Counted from the stretch's first letter, positions 1 to 5,276 are shown. The stretch is 7,140 nt of DNA from an archaeon (GCA_016550415.1 JABXGU010000778.1:1-7140), one strand, 5' to 3'. Numbers and translations: made by a program. Notes: generated by a model from the letters alone, not told the origin.

Positions 1-456
1 ATTACCTCCAATTATGATATCACTTTGTTGGACATGTCTGCAGGACTAGAGCATCTGAGCCGTCGCACAGACCGTAACGTAGATGTATTGTTCATCGTTA
101 TTGATCCTTCCAAGATGGCGTTTGACGCTGCTGTACATATCCGTGATTTAGCAAAAGAAGTTCATATTGATTTCAAGCGGACATGGGTCATTGCCAACCG
201 TTTCCCAACAAACCTTTCCAACAAAGTTCATCTTGATCTCGAAAATCGACTTGCCAAGGAAGGACTCCATCTTGCTGGTATTATACCTGCTGATGACCCA
301 ATCGCATCGTACAACCTACAGGGTCGTTCTCTATTGGAACTCCCCGATTCAAATCCAGCATATCAAGCGATGAAAGCTATTGCCAAAAAAATTGGCCTTC
401 TAGGTGATGAAACACTCTTAGAACTCCTTGGGCGTTCAACTATCACTCAAACCTAG
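1..456 (+). CDS. cooC: CooC-like CODH nickel-insertion ATPase, 3' part
   Basis: The reading frame is open from base 1 to a TAG at 454-456, so this is the C-terminal ~151 residues of a gene whose 5' end lies outside the window. The visible part opens with a Walker-B-like strand, DITLLDMSAGLEHLSRRT, the characteristic 'D-M-x-A-G-L-E-H-L-x-R' stretch of CooC proteins. It is followed by the VDVLFIVIDPSK strand, a WVIANRF segment in the nucleotide base-binding position, and a C-terminal IPADDPIASYNLQGRSLLEL segment. CooC proteins are cytoplasmic MinD/SIMIBI-class ATPases that help insert nickel into carbon monoxide dehydrogenase. The Walker A (P-loop) region is not in the window. Other MinD-like ATPases cannot be fully excluded, but the DMSAGLEHL motif favours CooC. 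The gene fits with mer further downstream, which belongs to the same C1 pathway. A short T5 tract lies at 499-503 after the stop. Confidence 0.82.
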   Translation: MTSNYDITLLDMSAGLEHLSRRTDRNVDVLFIVIDPSKMAFDAAVHIRDLAKEVHIDFKRTWVIANRFPTNLSNKVHLDLENRLAKEGLHLAGIIPADDPIASYNLQGRSLLELPDSNPAYQAMKAIAKKIGLLGDETLLELLGRSTITQT

Positions 457-498
457 AATATCCCCTTTACAACTTGTCCCACTATAACATTGGAAGAC

Positions 499-503
499 TT
501 TTT
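499..503 (+). terminator. T-tract after cooC-like gene
   Basis: A run of five T (in GACTTTTTGTG) lies 43 bases after the cooC-like stop codon and before the promoter-like region of the next gene. Archaeal RNA polymerase can terminate at T-rich tracts without a hairpin, so this is a possible 3' end. No stable stem precedes it, so support is weak. Confidence 0.25.
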
Positions 504-527
504 GTGATATTCATTCAATGTGATTCA

Positions 528-536
528 TGTAAATAA
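528..536 (+). promoter_or_regulatory. candidate TATA box for AbrB-PhoU gene
   Basis: TGTAAATAA lies about 40 bases before the ATG at 573. An archaeal transcript starting about 25 bases downstream would have a leader of roughly 15 bases. A TGTGATTCAT sequence (519-528) sits in the BRE position just upstream, and a related TGTGATATTCAT lies at 503-514. The call rests on sequence likeness only. Confidence 0.35.
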
Positions 537-572
537 CAAAGACAAGAGAATATCTGCTGGATCGTGTGAAAT

Positions 573-1721
573 ATGGAAGTTCGAAAAGTTATGCGCCTTG
601 GCATGTCTTCGCTGGTCGTCTCGGTTCCTAAGGAATGGGCAGAACGGTACAAGCTCTCCGGGGAGAGCCGCCTTGTTCTCATTCCACAACCAGATGGCAG
701 CATTGCTCTTTACCCCGAATCTGTTCCCCGCGAAAAGCCCAGAACCATCACACTTACTGTTGACCCAGATGATCCCCAAGGTTTACTGGAACGTCGCATT
801 GTTGCTGCTTACCTTACAGATTTTGATGAAATCCGTATTCAATCAAAAGATGTTATTGCAGCAGGTAAGCGGGATCGCATCCGCCAGTATCTCCGCCTTC
901 TTAGTGGCTATCAAATCATGGAGACCAGCTCAAACCACATTCTCATACAGAAAGTTGCACGATTAGCAGAAATGGATGTTGAACGTGCACTTCACCGAGT
1001 CCACACCATCGCCCTATCCATGCTAAAGGATGCTCTGAAAGCACTCAAAACACGCGATACTACACTGGCTGAAAGCGTTACCAGTCTAACTGAGGAAACC
1101 AATCAATTCCACTATCTAATTAACAAACAACTACGCCTTGCCCTTTTAGACCCCAACATAATGAGCAGAAGCGGCCTCACTGCTATAGACACATTAAATT
1201 ACACTACAGTATTGCATGCCATCAGACAATCTTCAGAGGCAGCAAAAAGCATCGCTAATGGAGTCATCACACTTGCAGACCATGAATGCCCATCAGACAT
1301 ACTAAAACTAGGACTTGAAACTGGGCAACTAGTACTCTCACTTTTCACCAACGCTCTTAAAGCGTTCTTCACACGAGATGATAAATTAGCTAATAACATC
1401 ATCATCGAAGGTAAAGCCTGTCCACCTATGCGTGCACAAGCTGAAAAACTCATGGAACAACACCTTATCCAAATCTGCGAAAAAATGATTCCAAATATCA
1501 CAGTTGAAACTTGCACTCTATTTGGTCCCCGTCAGGTTGCACTTACTGTTCTCGAACAGGTCTTTCAAAGTCTCAGTCAAATAGGCGTTGCTGCTGCTAC
1601 CATTGCACAGCATGCAATCTGGAGGACAATGGAGATTCATCTTCCCACAGAATCTAAAATGCCTAAACGCCAAAAACGCATGAAAACCCGACAGAAGAGG
1701 AAACGACCCTCCAAGTCATAA
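573..1721 (+). CDS. AbrB/SpoVT-PhoU fusion regulator
   Basis: The 382-aa protein starts with a SpoVT/AbrB-type DNA-binding domain (about residues 1-50): VRKVMRLGMSSLVVSVPKEW, then a swapped-hairpin-like LSGESRLVLIPQPDGSIALYP. After a linker domain (about 55-125), two helical PhoU-type repeats follow (about 130-235 and 240-350), with acidic metal-binding-type stretches such as TEETNQFH (173-180) and TRDDKLANN (267-275). This architecture is common in archaea and usually annotated as a phosphate uptake regulator; no phosphate-transport genes are adjacent, so a phosphate role is not shown here. The last 22 residues (361-382) hold 12 Lys/Arg and look disordered, which is unusual for PhoU. The ATG at 573 begins exactly at the domain's conserved start; GTGTGAAAT before it is a weak ribosome binding site. 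A hairpin plus T6 at 1758-1785 follows the stop. The architecture is confident, the physiological signal is not. Confidence 0.85.
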   Translation: MEVRKVMRLGMSSLVVSVPKEWAERYKLSGESRLVLIPQPDGSIALYPESVPREKPRTITLTVDPDDPQGLLERRIVAAYLTDFDEIRIQSKDVIAAGKRDRIRQYLRLLSGYQIMETSSNHILIQKVARLAEMDVERALHRVHTIALSMLKDALKALKTRDTTLAESVTSLTEETNQFHYLINKQLRLALLDPNIMSRSGLTAIDTLNYTTVLHAIRQSSEAAKSIANGVITLADHECPSDILKLGLETGQLVLSLFTNALKAFFTRDDKLANNIIIEGKACPPMRAQAEKLMEQHLIQICEKMIPNITVETCTLFGPRQVALTVLEQVFQSLSQIGVAAATIAQHAIWRTMEIHLPTESKMPKRQKRMKTRQKRKRPSKS

Positions 1722-1757
1722 TGATTCAGATTTTTCTTTGAAATGGAACTAGATAGT

Positions 1758-1785
1758 CTGGTGGAGAATAGCTAACCAGTTTTTT
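1758..1785 (+). terminator. hairpin plus T6 terminator after AbrB-PhoU gene
   Basis: CTGGT (1758-1762) pairs with ACCAG (1775-1779) across a 12-base loop, directly followed by six T (1780-1785). It lies 37 bases beyond the stop at 1721. The stem is short, but hairpin and T-run together resemble an intrinsic terminator. A further T5 at 1731-1735 lies just after the stop. Confidence 0.5.
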
Positions 1786-1827
1786 GAAGAATATACAAGT
1801 TCATCCTATTATTTTGTAGAATAAATC

Positions 1828-1841
1828 TTTACATATGTAAA
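1828..1841. promoter_or_regulatory. 14-bp perfect palindrome, possible operator
   Basis: TTTACATATGTAAA is its own reverse complement. It lies upstream of the TATA-like boxes at 1867-1890 of the helical small-protein gene, a position used by archaeal activators or repressors. The regulator is unknown. AT-rich DNA gives palindromes more easily, so function is inferred. Confidence 0.35.
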
Positions 1842-1852
1842 TATATAGTGAG

Positions 1853-1862
1853 TTACTAGTAA
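1853..1862. promoter_or_regulatory. 10-bp palindrome TTACTAGTAA, copy 1
   Basis: A perfect 10-bp palindrome lies 11 bases after the 14-bp palindrome and just before the TATA-like box at 1867. The same ten bases recur at 7050-7059, immediately before another start codon. This may be a binding site; no regulator can be named. Confidence 0.3.
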
Positions 1863-1866
1863 GGCT

Positions 1867-1890
1867 TTTATATATATTCATTGTATATAT
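1867..1890 (+). promoter_or_regulatory. TATA-rich promoter of small helical gene
   Basis: Two TATA-like stretches, TTTATATATA (1867-1876) and GTATATAT (1883-1890), are present. A start about 25 bases after the second would give a leader of roughly 40 bases that includes the GGTGAT ribosome binding site at 1941-1946. A start from the first would give a longer leader. Which box is used cannot be told from sequence. Confidence 0.45.
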
Positions 1891-1940
1891 GATACTGTAA
1901 ATGTGATTCAGGACGTATTTACGTACAATATGTCCATTAT

Positions 1941-1946
1941 GGTGAT
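1941..1946 (+). promoter_or_regulatory. ribosome binding site GGTGAT that decides the start at 1954
   Basis: GGTGAT is a perfect match to the archaeal anti-Shine-Dalgarno sequence and ends 7 bases before the ATG at 1954. It would lie inside the coding region if the upstream GTG at 1903 or ATG at 1930 were used. It therefore favours 1954 as the true start. Confidence 0.65.
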
Positions 1947-1953
1947 GATATCT

Positions 1954-2265
1954 ATGAGTGAAGGATTACGAAAGGTCGTCGGGCTTATTCCCGCAGAACA
2001 ACGAGAGCCTGTCTCAACGGCGCTCCTCGACCTACTATTGAAAACCAAGGCTGCCAAAAATGTCCCTGCTCGTGAAGCAAAGATGGTCCTGCACCTCATG
2101 ATGCGAGATCTCTTAACCACCGAGATGGGATTAGAAACCCTCTTCACTTGTGCCCTCCGTGCAGAACCTGTCAAGACATTGGATGTCATTGGCGATCTTC
2201 TGGGCGGAGTAATGGCTGCTGAAGAGATTGTCAAAGCACTCTCTACCTTGACAGTCACTACCTAG
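1954..2265 (+). CDS. unrecognised small helical protein (103 aa)
   Basis: I do not recognise this protein. The frame is open from a GTG at 1903, but a perfect GGTGAT 7 bases before the ATG at 1954 makes MSEGLRKVVG the likely N-terminus. It has no transmembrane segment, signal peptide or cysteine motif (one Cys, C66). The composition is helical throughout: roughly 14-31 (PAEQREPVSTALLDLLLK), 38-54 (rich in Met/Leu), 56-68, 71-86 and 88-98. Amphipathic helices with many Leu/Met/Ala suggest a small soluble helical bundle, possibly dimeric or a partner of another protein. It stands alone, with its own TATA region containing two palindromes and a strong-looking GC-rich terminator element after it. 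This layout suggests a separately controlled gene. Coding status is supported by the ribosome binding site, frame length and flanking signals; function is unknown. Confidence 0.7.
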   Translation: MSEGLRKVVGLIPAEQREPVSTALLDLLLKTKAAKNVPAREAKMVLHLMMRDLLTTEMGLETLFTCALRAEPVKTLDVIGDLLGGVMAAEEIVKALSTLTVTT

Positions 2266-2282
2266 CCTACTCTGAACTCGAC

Positions 2283-2296
2283 GACAATAGGTTGTC
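2283..2296 (+). other. small hairpin GACAA-TAGG-TTGTC
   Basis: A perfect 5-bp stem with a 4-base loop lies 17 bases after the stop of the small helical gene and just before the larger GC-rich hairpin. An alternative, mutually exclusive stem AATAG (2286-2290) with CTATT (2296-2300) overlaps it. It may form part of a structured 3' UTR or small RNA together with the next element. Confidence 0.3.
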
Positions 2297-2305
2297 TATT
2301 CCCCG

Positions 2306-2352
2306 ACCTCGGCGGGCCCTCTCTTCTATGGGCTCGCTGCTGGTTCTTTTTT
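2306..2352 (+). terminator. GC-rich hairpin plus T6 terminator
   Basis: GCGGGCCC (2312-2319) pairs with GGGCTCGC (2330-2337) across a 10-base loop, with one G-U pair. The stem extends by GU and CG pairs at 2310-2311 with 2338-2339, and after a small internal loop ACC (2306-2308) pairs with GGT (2342-2344). Six T follow at 2347-2352. This is a textbook intrinsic-terminator shape, about 40 bases after the small gene's stop, and clearly more GC-rich than its surroundings. Confidence 0.65.
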
Positions 2353-2393
2353 ATCCGAATTTAGTTGGAGTTCTCTTTGCCATAAGATTGAAG

Positions 2394-2400
2394 TATTTAA
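2394..2400 (+). promoter_or_regulatory. candidate TATA box for DUF72 gene
   Basis: TATTTAA, within AAGTATTTAAGAGA, lies only 5-10 bases before the ATG at 2405. With normal archaeal spacing, transcription would begin near 2420, downstream of that ATG but upstream of the in-frame TTG at 2432. This bears on the true start of the DUF72 gene. Confidence 0.35.
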
Positions 2401-2404
2401 GAGA

Positions 2405-3271
2405 ATGTCAGCAGATTGGCAGGTTCTACTATTGATTCGGTTGGGCACTTCAGGCTGGAAATACGATGACTGGATTGGAAGCTTTTATCCCTCCAAACGC
2501 CATCAATTCCTTTATTATCATAAAATTTTTGACACTACTGAAATCAACTCTACCTTCTACAGTTTCCCTCGTGCTAGGGTTGTGGAGGCATGGGCTCGCG
2601 CACCGGAAGGCTTTATGTTTACTGCAAAGGTGCCAAAGGAGATAACACATAAGCTACGTCTTGATATTAGTGAGGGTGCAGATCAGCGACTTTACGATTT
2701 CCTAAAGTTGATGTCACCGCTACGAGAAGCACAGCGAATTGGACCCTTACTTCTTCAGTTGCCACCATCATATGATTTTAATCTAGAGGGGTTGGAAAAT
2801 TTCATGGATATTCTGCCTAGCGAGTGGCAGTTTGCGATTGAATTCAGGCATATTTCATGGATGCAGGATGAAACCTTTCAGTTATTACAGCGTCACAATG
2901 TTGCCTATTGTATTGTAGATGAACCCCTTCTTCCCCCTCGTGTCGAAGTGACTGCACCCTTCTCATATATCCGGTGGCATGGGCATGGCAAGAAACTATG
3001 GTACTGGTACCTCTACAACAATGAGGAACTTGAGGAATGGGTACCCAAAGTTCAAGAAGCAAAAGTGAAATGTGAAGGACCTGTTTATGGTTATTTCAAT
3101 AATCATTGGCATGGCTTTGCAGCTCGTAATTGTGTTGAGATGATGGAGCTGCTTGGTTTGCGGCATCGTATGCCTGGACATGTTAGAGATCGCTTGGAAC
3201 GGGTTACAAACGAACGCATTAAGAGAAAACCTACAAAACAAGCAGAACTCAGTGAATTTACTGGCAGTTAA
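2405..3271 (+). CDS. DUF72 (YecE-like) TIM-barrel protein
   Basis: The 288-aa protein matches the DUF72 family (PF01904). Conserved stretches appear in the usual order: RLGTSGWKYDDWIGSFYP (about 12-29), TEINSTFYSFP (about 45-55), FTAKVPKEITH, GPLLLQLPPSY, WQFAIEFRHISW (about 141-152), YIRWHGHGK, and the C-terminal GYFNNHWHGFAARN. Length and motifs indicate a complete protein. DUF72 proteins adopt a TIM-barrel fold; their biochemical function is not established, so none is assigned. The given start is the ATG at 2405. Family members usually begin 'MIRLGTSGW', and an in-frame TTG at 2432 (reading L-I-R-L-G-T-S-G-W) has AGGTT 7 bases before it, while the TATA-like box sits right against the ATG; the true start may thus be 2432, giving 279 aa. 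The gene converges on the membrane-protein gene after a 24-base gap. Confidence 0.9.
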   Translation: MSADWQVLLLIRLGTSGWKYDDWIGSFYPSKRHQFLYYHKIFDTTEINSTFYSFPRARVVEAWARAPEGFMFTAKVPKEITHKLRLDISEGADQRLYDFLKLMSPLREAQRIGPLLLQLPPSYDFNLEGLENFMDILPSEWQFAIEFRHISWMQDETFQLLQRHNVAYCIVDEPLLPPRVEVTAPFSYIRWHGHGKKLWYWYLYNNEELEEWVPKVQEAKVKCEGPVYGYFNNHWHGFAARNCVEMMELLGLRHRMPGHVRDRLERVTNERIKRKPTKQAELSEFTGS

Positions 3272-3295
3272 ACTGGTTGCACTCAATAAATTCGC

Positions 3296-3700
3296 TTATG
3301 TTTTAAGATCCTCAGTAAATTGGTACACAAGTAGGAAAACTATGCCTGTAATGATTTGAAGTATTAGGATTGGAAGCATATTGGGAAATGGAATGAAATG
3401 TAATAAAATCGCCATTATACTGTTGATTATTAAACCGATTATAACAGGAAAAAATGTGATGAGTAAAATTCCTCTTCGCTCGATTGGTTTTCGATCTGCC
3501 CAGAGTAGAAGAACTGTCCATCCCAACATAAGTGATGCTCCCATTCCCATTGCATAGAAGTAATCTACACCCGGATTGAAGCCAGGCAAATTGTAGACTA
3601 GTGCAAAAACATTGGGAAAAATCATGTAAATTGCAGCCAATCCATCTAAGATGGCGCCACCCCAATAGCATGCTCTAAGTAATAATAATTTGTTTTCCAT
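3296..3700 (-). CDS. four-helix membrane protein, unknown function
   Basis: The 134-aa protein has four hydrophobic segments, about residues 10-35, 47-67, 77-101 and 107-127. A charged loop, WADRKPIERR (67-76), lies between helices 2 and 3 and by the positive-inside rule is probably cytoplasmic. Both termini are short and there is no cleavable signal peptide or catalytic motif. The pattern YAMGMGASLMLGWTVLLLWA followed by the DRKPIERRG loop resembles uncharacterised small membrane proteins I have seen in archaea and bacteria, but I cannot name a family. It is transcribed against the DUF72 gene and diverges from mer. The ATG at 3700 is preceded by a TATA-like TTTATTAG about 25 bases upstream (3725-3732, minus strand) and no clear Shine-Dalgarno sequence, which fits leaderless translation. 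Coding status is well supported, function is not. Confidence 0.75.
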   Translation of the reverse strand: MENKLLLLRACYWGGAILDGLAAIYMIFPNVFALVYNLPGFNPGVDYFYAMGMGASLMLGWTVLLLWADRKPIERRGILLITFFPVIIGLIINSIMAILLHFIPFPNMLPILILQIITGIVFLLVYQFTEDLKT

Positions 3701-3724
3701 CTTTAATCAACACTAACATCGGTC

Positions 3725-3732
3725 TAATAAAA
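3725..3732 (-). promoter_or_regulatory. candidate TATA box for membrane-protein gene
   Basis: On the minus strand TTTATTAG lies about 25 bases before the ATG at 3700, the spacing expected when transcription starts at or next to the start codon (leaderless mRNA). Confidence 0.35.
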
Positions 3733-3737
3733 CGCCT

Positions 3738-3760
3738 AGGGCACTTACCCTGCCCTTTTT
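3738..3760 (+). terminator. terminator-like hairpin in the divergent gap before mer
   Basis: AGGGCA (3738-3743) pairs with TGCCCT (3751-3756) across a 7-base loop, running into a T5 tract (3756-3760). The orientation with the T-run fits only plus-strand transcripts. It lies 52 bases before mer and beyond the membrane-protein gene, so it could stop read-through of the DUF72 transcript into mer. Confidence 0.45.
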
Positions 3761-3799
3761 ATTATCTAAAAACGTTAATGTGCAGATATAAACAGCCTC

Positions 3800-3804
3800 G
3801 GAGG
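3800..3804 (+). promoter_or_regulatory. ribosome binding site GGAGG of mer
   Basis: GGAGG lies 7 bases before the ATG at 3812 and fixes the start of mer. Since the site must be in the mRNA, transcription must begin upstream of 3800. The TATA-like ATATAAA at 3785-3791 is too close to serve, so an AT-rich stretch around 3757-3771 is the better promoter candidate. Confidence 0.7.
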
Positions 3805-3811
3805 AAATTGT

Positions 3812-4819
3812 ATGGCTGCACCATTACGCTTTGCTGTTGAGTTTGTACCTCAGGAAACATTCTGGCAAACAACCGCGCTAGGCATCTTAGCTGAAAAATA
3901 TGGATTTGACCTTTGCTGGATAACTGACCACTTCAACAATCGCAGCGTCTATATCATTCTAAGTCTAATGGCTAATTATACTGACAATATCATGATTGGT
4001 CCTGGCGTGACTAACCCTTACTTGTTTAACCCAGTTCAGACTGCATCAACTTTGATGTCTTTGGATAATGTGTCGGGAGGACGCGCAGTTATTGGCATCG
4101 GTGCAGGCGACAAGATTACCCTGAAAATGCTTGGAATAGAGCGAAGCAAACCACTCACTGCTGTGAAGGAAAGTGTCCAAATCTTCCGGTCCATATTTGA
4201 TACAGGTAAAATCAAGAATTTTGAAGGGGAGGTCTTTTCTGTAGAGAAGGCAAAGGTGGCATTCGAAAAAACAGGGGGATTGCCAATATACATTGGGGCT
4301 CAAGGTCCTAAGATGCTGCAGCTTGCTGGAAAAATGGGGCAAGGAGTACTGGTCAACGCTTCTCACCCGAATGACTTCAAGTTTGCGATACAACAAATTC
4401 GGAAAGGCATCTCAGAAGCGGGCCGAAAAACAAGTGATGTTGATGTAGCAGCATATGCGAGTGTTTCAGTTGACAAGAAACTGGATAAAGCAACCAAAGC
4501 GGCTGTACCTGTTGTCGCCTTTATCGTTGCAGGATCGCCACCTGTTGTGTTAGAACGCCATGGGATTGCACCAGAGAAAGTGGAACCAATTTCAAAGGCA
4601 CTTGGTGCAGGAGATTTTGGAGCTGCTTTTGGAGCAGTAACTGATGAAATGCTTGACGCCTTCTGTATACGTGGAACACCTGCAGAATGTATTGAGAAAA
4701 TTGCTGGACTACAAAAGACAGGTATAACGCAATTTGTATTTGGTTCCCCAATTGGACCGAAAAAACGGATCTCCATGGAATTGGCGAGCAAAGAAATCTT
4801 GCCCCATTTCCAAAAATAA
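3812..4819 (+). CDS. mer: F420-dependent methylene-tetrahydromethanopterin reductase (Mer)
   Basis: Mer interconverts 5,10-methylene- and 5-methyl-tetrahydromethanopterin using reduced coenzyme F420, in the cytoplasm; it serves methanogenesis and the archaeal Wood-Ljungdahl pathway. The 335-aa product follows the luciferase-like TIM-barrel family and matches known Mer sequences throughout. Landmarks are VEFVPQE (9-15), WITDHFNN (36-43), GPGVTNPY (63-70, the F420-binding region with the non-prolyl cis peptide in studied Mers), GRAVIGIGAGD (90-100), PIYIGAQGPKML (158-169), VVAFIVAGSPP (234-244), GDFG (267-270), GTP (288-290) and GSPIGPKK (311-318). The length is normal (family about 320-330 aa). 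The start is set by GGAGG 7 bases upstream. The short N-terminal extension MAAPLR is minor. Other F420-dependent luciferase-like enzymes share the fold, but the GAGDK, GAQGPKML and AGSPP motifs are specific to Mer. The gene stands alone here; with the cooC-like gene it suggests CO2 fixation or acetyl-CoA metabolism. Confidence 0.95.
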   Translation: MAAPLRFAVEFVPQETFWQTTALGILAEKYGFDLCWITDHFNNRSVYIILSLMANYTDNIMIGPGVTNPYLFNPVQTASTLMSLDNVSGGRAVIGIGAGDKITLKMLGIERSKPLTAVKESVQIFRSIFDTGKIKNFEGEVFSVEKAKVAFEKTGGLPIYIGAQGPKMLQLAGKMGQGVLVNASHPNDFKFAIQQIRKGISEAGRKTSDVDVAAYASVSVDKKLDKATKAAVPVVAFIVAGSPPVVLERHGIAPEKVEPISKALGAGDFGAAFGAVTDEMLDAFCIRGTPAECIEKIAGLQKTGITQFVFGSPIGPKKRISMELASKEILPHFQK

Positions 4820-4889
4820 GCAGCCAGAGATATGTTACCAGAATAACAGCGCTAATGCATGCAATCACACAGTAGATAATCACTTATGA

Positions 4890-5135
4890 TTAGAGATCTT
4901 GTTCAGCGTAAGCTTGCCATGAAAGGGAGGGTATATCCCCAGGTGTAAGCATAAGCGATGCGACTTTGGTGCGAGTAGGAGTACCATCAACAAGGGTTTC
5001 GATACAGACAGTTAGATGATGGGTTTCTTTGTTATTTGCATCCTTGCGTGTCTCAACTATTTTGACCATACGGAATGCGTGATCTGGAAGATCAGGTGTT
5101 GCACCTATTCGTTCAGTAATTATAGGCGTACTCAT
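4890..5135 (-). CDS. unrecognised small protein (81 aa)
   Basis: I do not recognise this protein. It has no transmembrane segment, signal peptide or metal-binding cysteine cluster (one Cys, in TVCIETL). The central part alternates hydrophobic and charged residues (HAFRMVKIVET at 19-29, THHLTVCIETLVDG at 38-51, TRTKVASLMLTPGDIP at 54-69), which suggests a small beta-rich soluble domain. The ATG at 5135 has GGTG (5144-5147, minus strand) 8 bases upstream and a TATA-like AATATATG at 5171-5178, so it is probably transcribed separately from the DUF3786 gene 141 bases upstream. A perfect palindrome (5185-5194) lies just upstream of that TATA box. It converges with mer, with a 70-base gap. The signals argue for a real gene; function is unknown. 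Confidence 0.6.
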   Translation of the reverse strand: MSTPIITERIGATPDLPDHAFRMVKIVETRKDANNKETHHLTVCIETLVDGTPTRTKVASLMLTPGDIPSLSWQAYAEQDL

Positions 5136-5143
5136 ATTTTTTA

Positions 5144-5147
5144 CACC
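5144..5147 (-). promoter_or_regulatory. ribosome binding site GGTG of the 81-aa gene
   Basis: On the minus strand GGTG (in CTTGGTGTAA) ends 8 bases before the ATG at 5135. It matches the archaeal GGTGA-type site seen elsewhere in this window and supports this start. Confidence 0.45.
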
Positions 5148-5170
5148 AAGTATATGTAAAACGAATATTG

Positions 5171-5194
5171 CATATATTGGTTGGGGATATATCC
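5171..5194 (-). promoter_or_regulatory. promoter of the 81-aa gene with palindrome GGATATATCC
   Basis: The TATA-like AATATATG (5171-5178, minus strand) would place the start of transcription near 5150, leaving a short leader that still holds the GGTG site. The perfect 10-bp palindrome GGATATATCC (5185-5194) abuts it where BRE/TFB contacts fall, and a second 10-bp palindrome, AGTATATACT, lies at 5220-5229. An operator role is inferred only. Confidence 0.35.
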
Positions 5195-5276
5195 ATCGAA
5201 TAGGACATACATTAGCAAAAGTATATACTTAGCTAGTATTGAAAGTAAAAACACATATTCAGAACTTGAAAAGCAA

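Noticed and set aside
520..966. 148-aa plus-strand frame overlapping the AbrB-PhoU gene
   Set aside because: It lies in another frame of a gene with clear domain matches; its translation shows no family pattern and it has no separate signals.
1903..1953. GTG 1903 or ATG 1930 as start of the small helical gene
   Set aside because: Using them would place the perfect GGTGAT site inside the gene, and 1903 lies within bases expected to be at or before the transcription start.
1908..2258. 116-aa minus-strand frame opposite the small helical gene
   Set aside because: The plus strand has GGTGAT at correct spacing, a TATA region and a terminator in the right direction; the minus-strand frame has none of these and is rich in Ser/Arg as expected for antisense.
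2283..2352. tRNA gene
   Set aside because: The stretch is GC-rich and folded, but has no cloverleaf, no T-loop GTTCRANNC sequence and no anticodon arm; the hairpin-T6 shape explains it better.
4363..4791. 142-aa minus-strand frame opposite mer
   Set aside because: This is a shadow of the mer coding sequence; mer matches its family through the whole stretch, and the antisense product has low-complexity Ser/Ala/Thr content.
4877..4892. TAATCA-ctta-TGATTA hairpin between mer and the 81-aa gene as a bidirectional terminator
   Set aside because: A perfect 6-bp AT-rich stem overlaps the stop codon of the 81-aa gene, but no T-run follows on either strand. The nearby TGTTA/TAACA stem (4833-4848) also lacks one.
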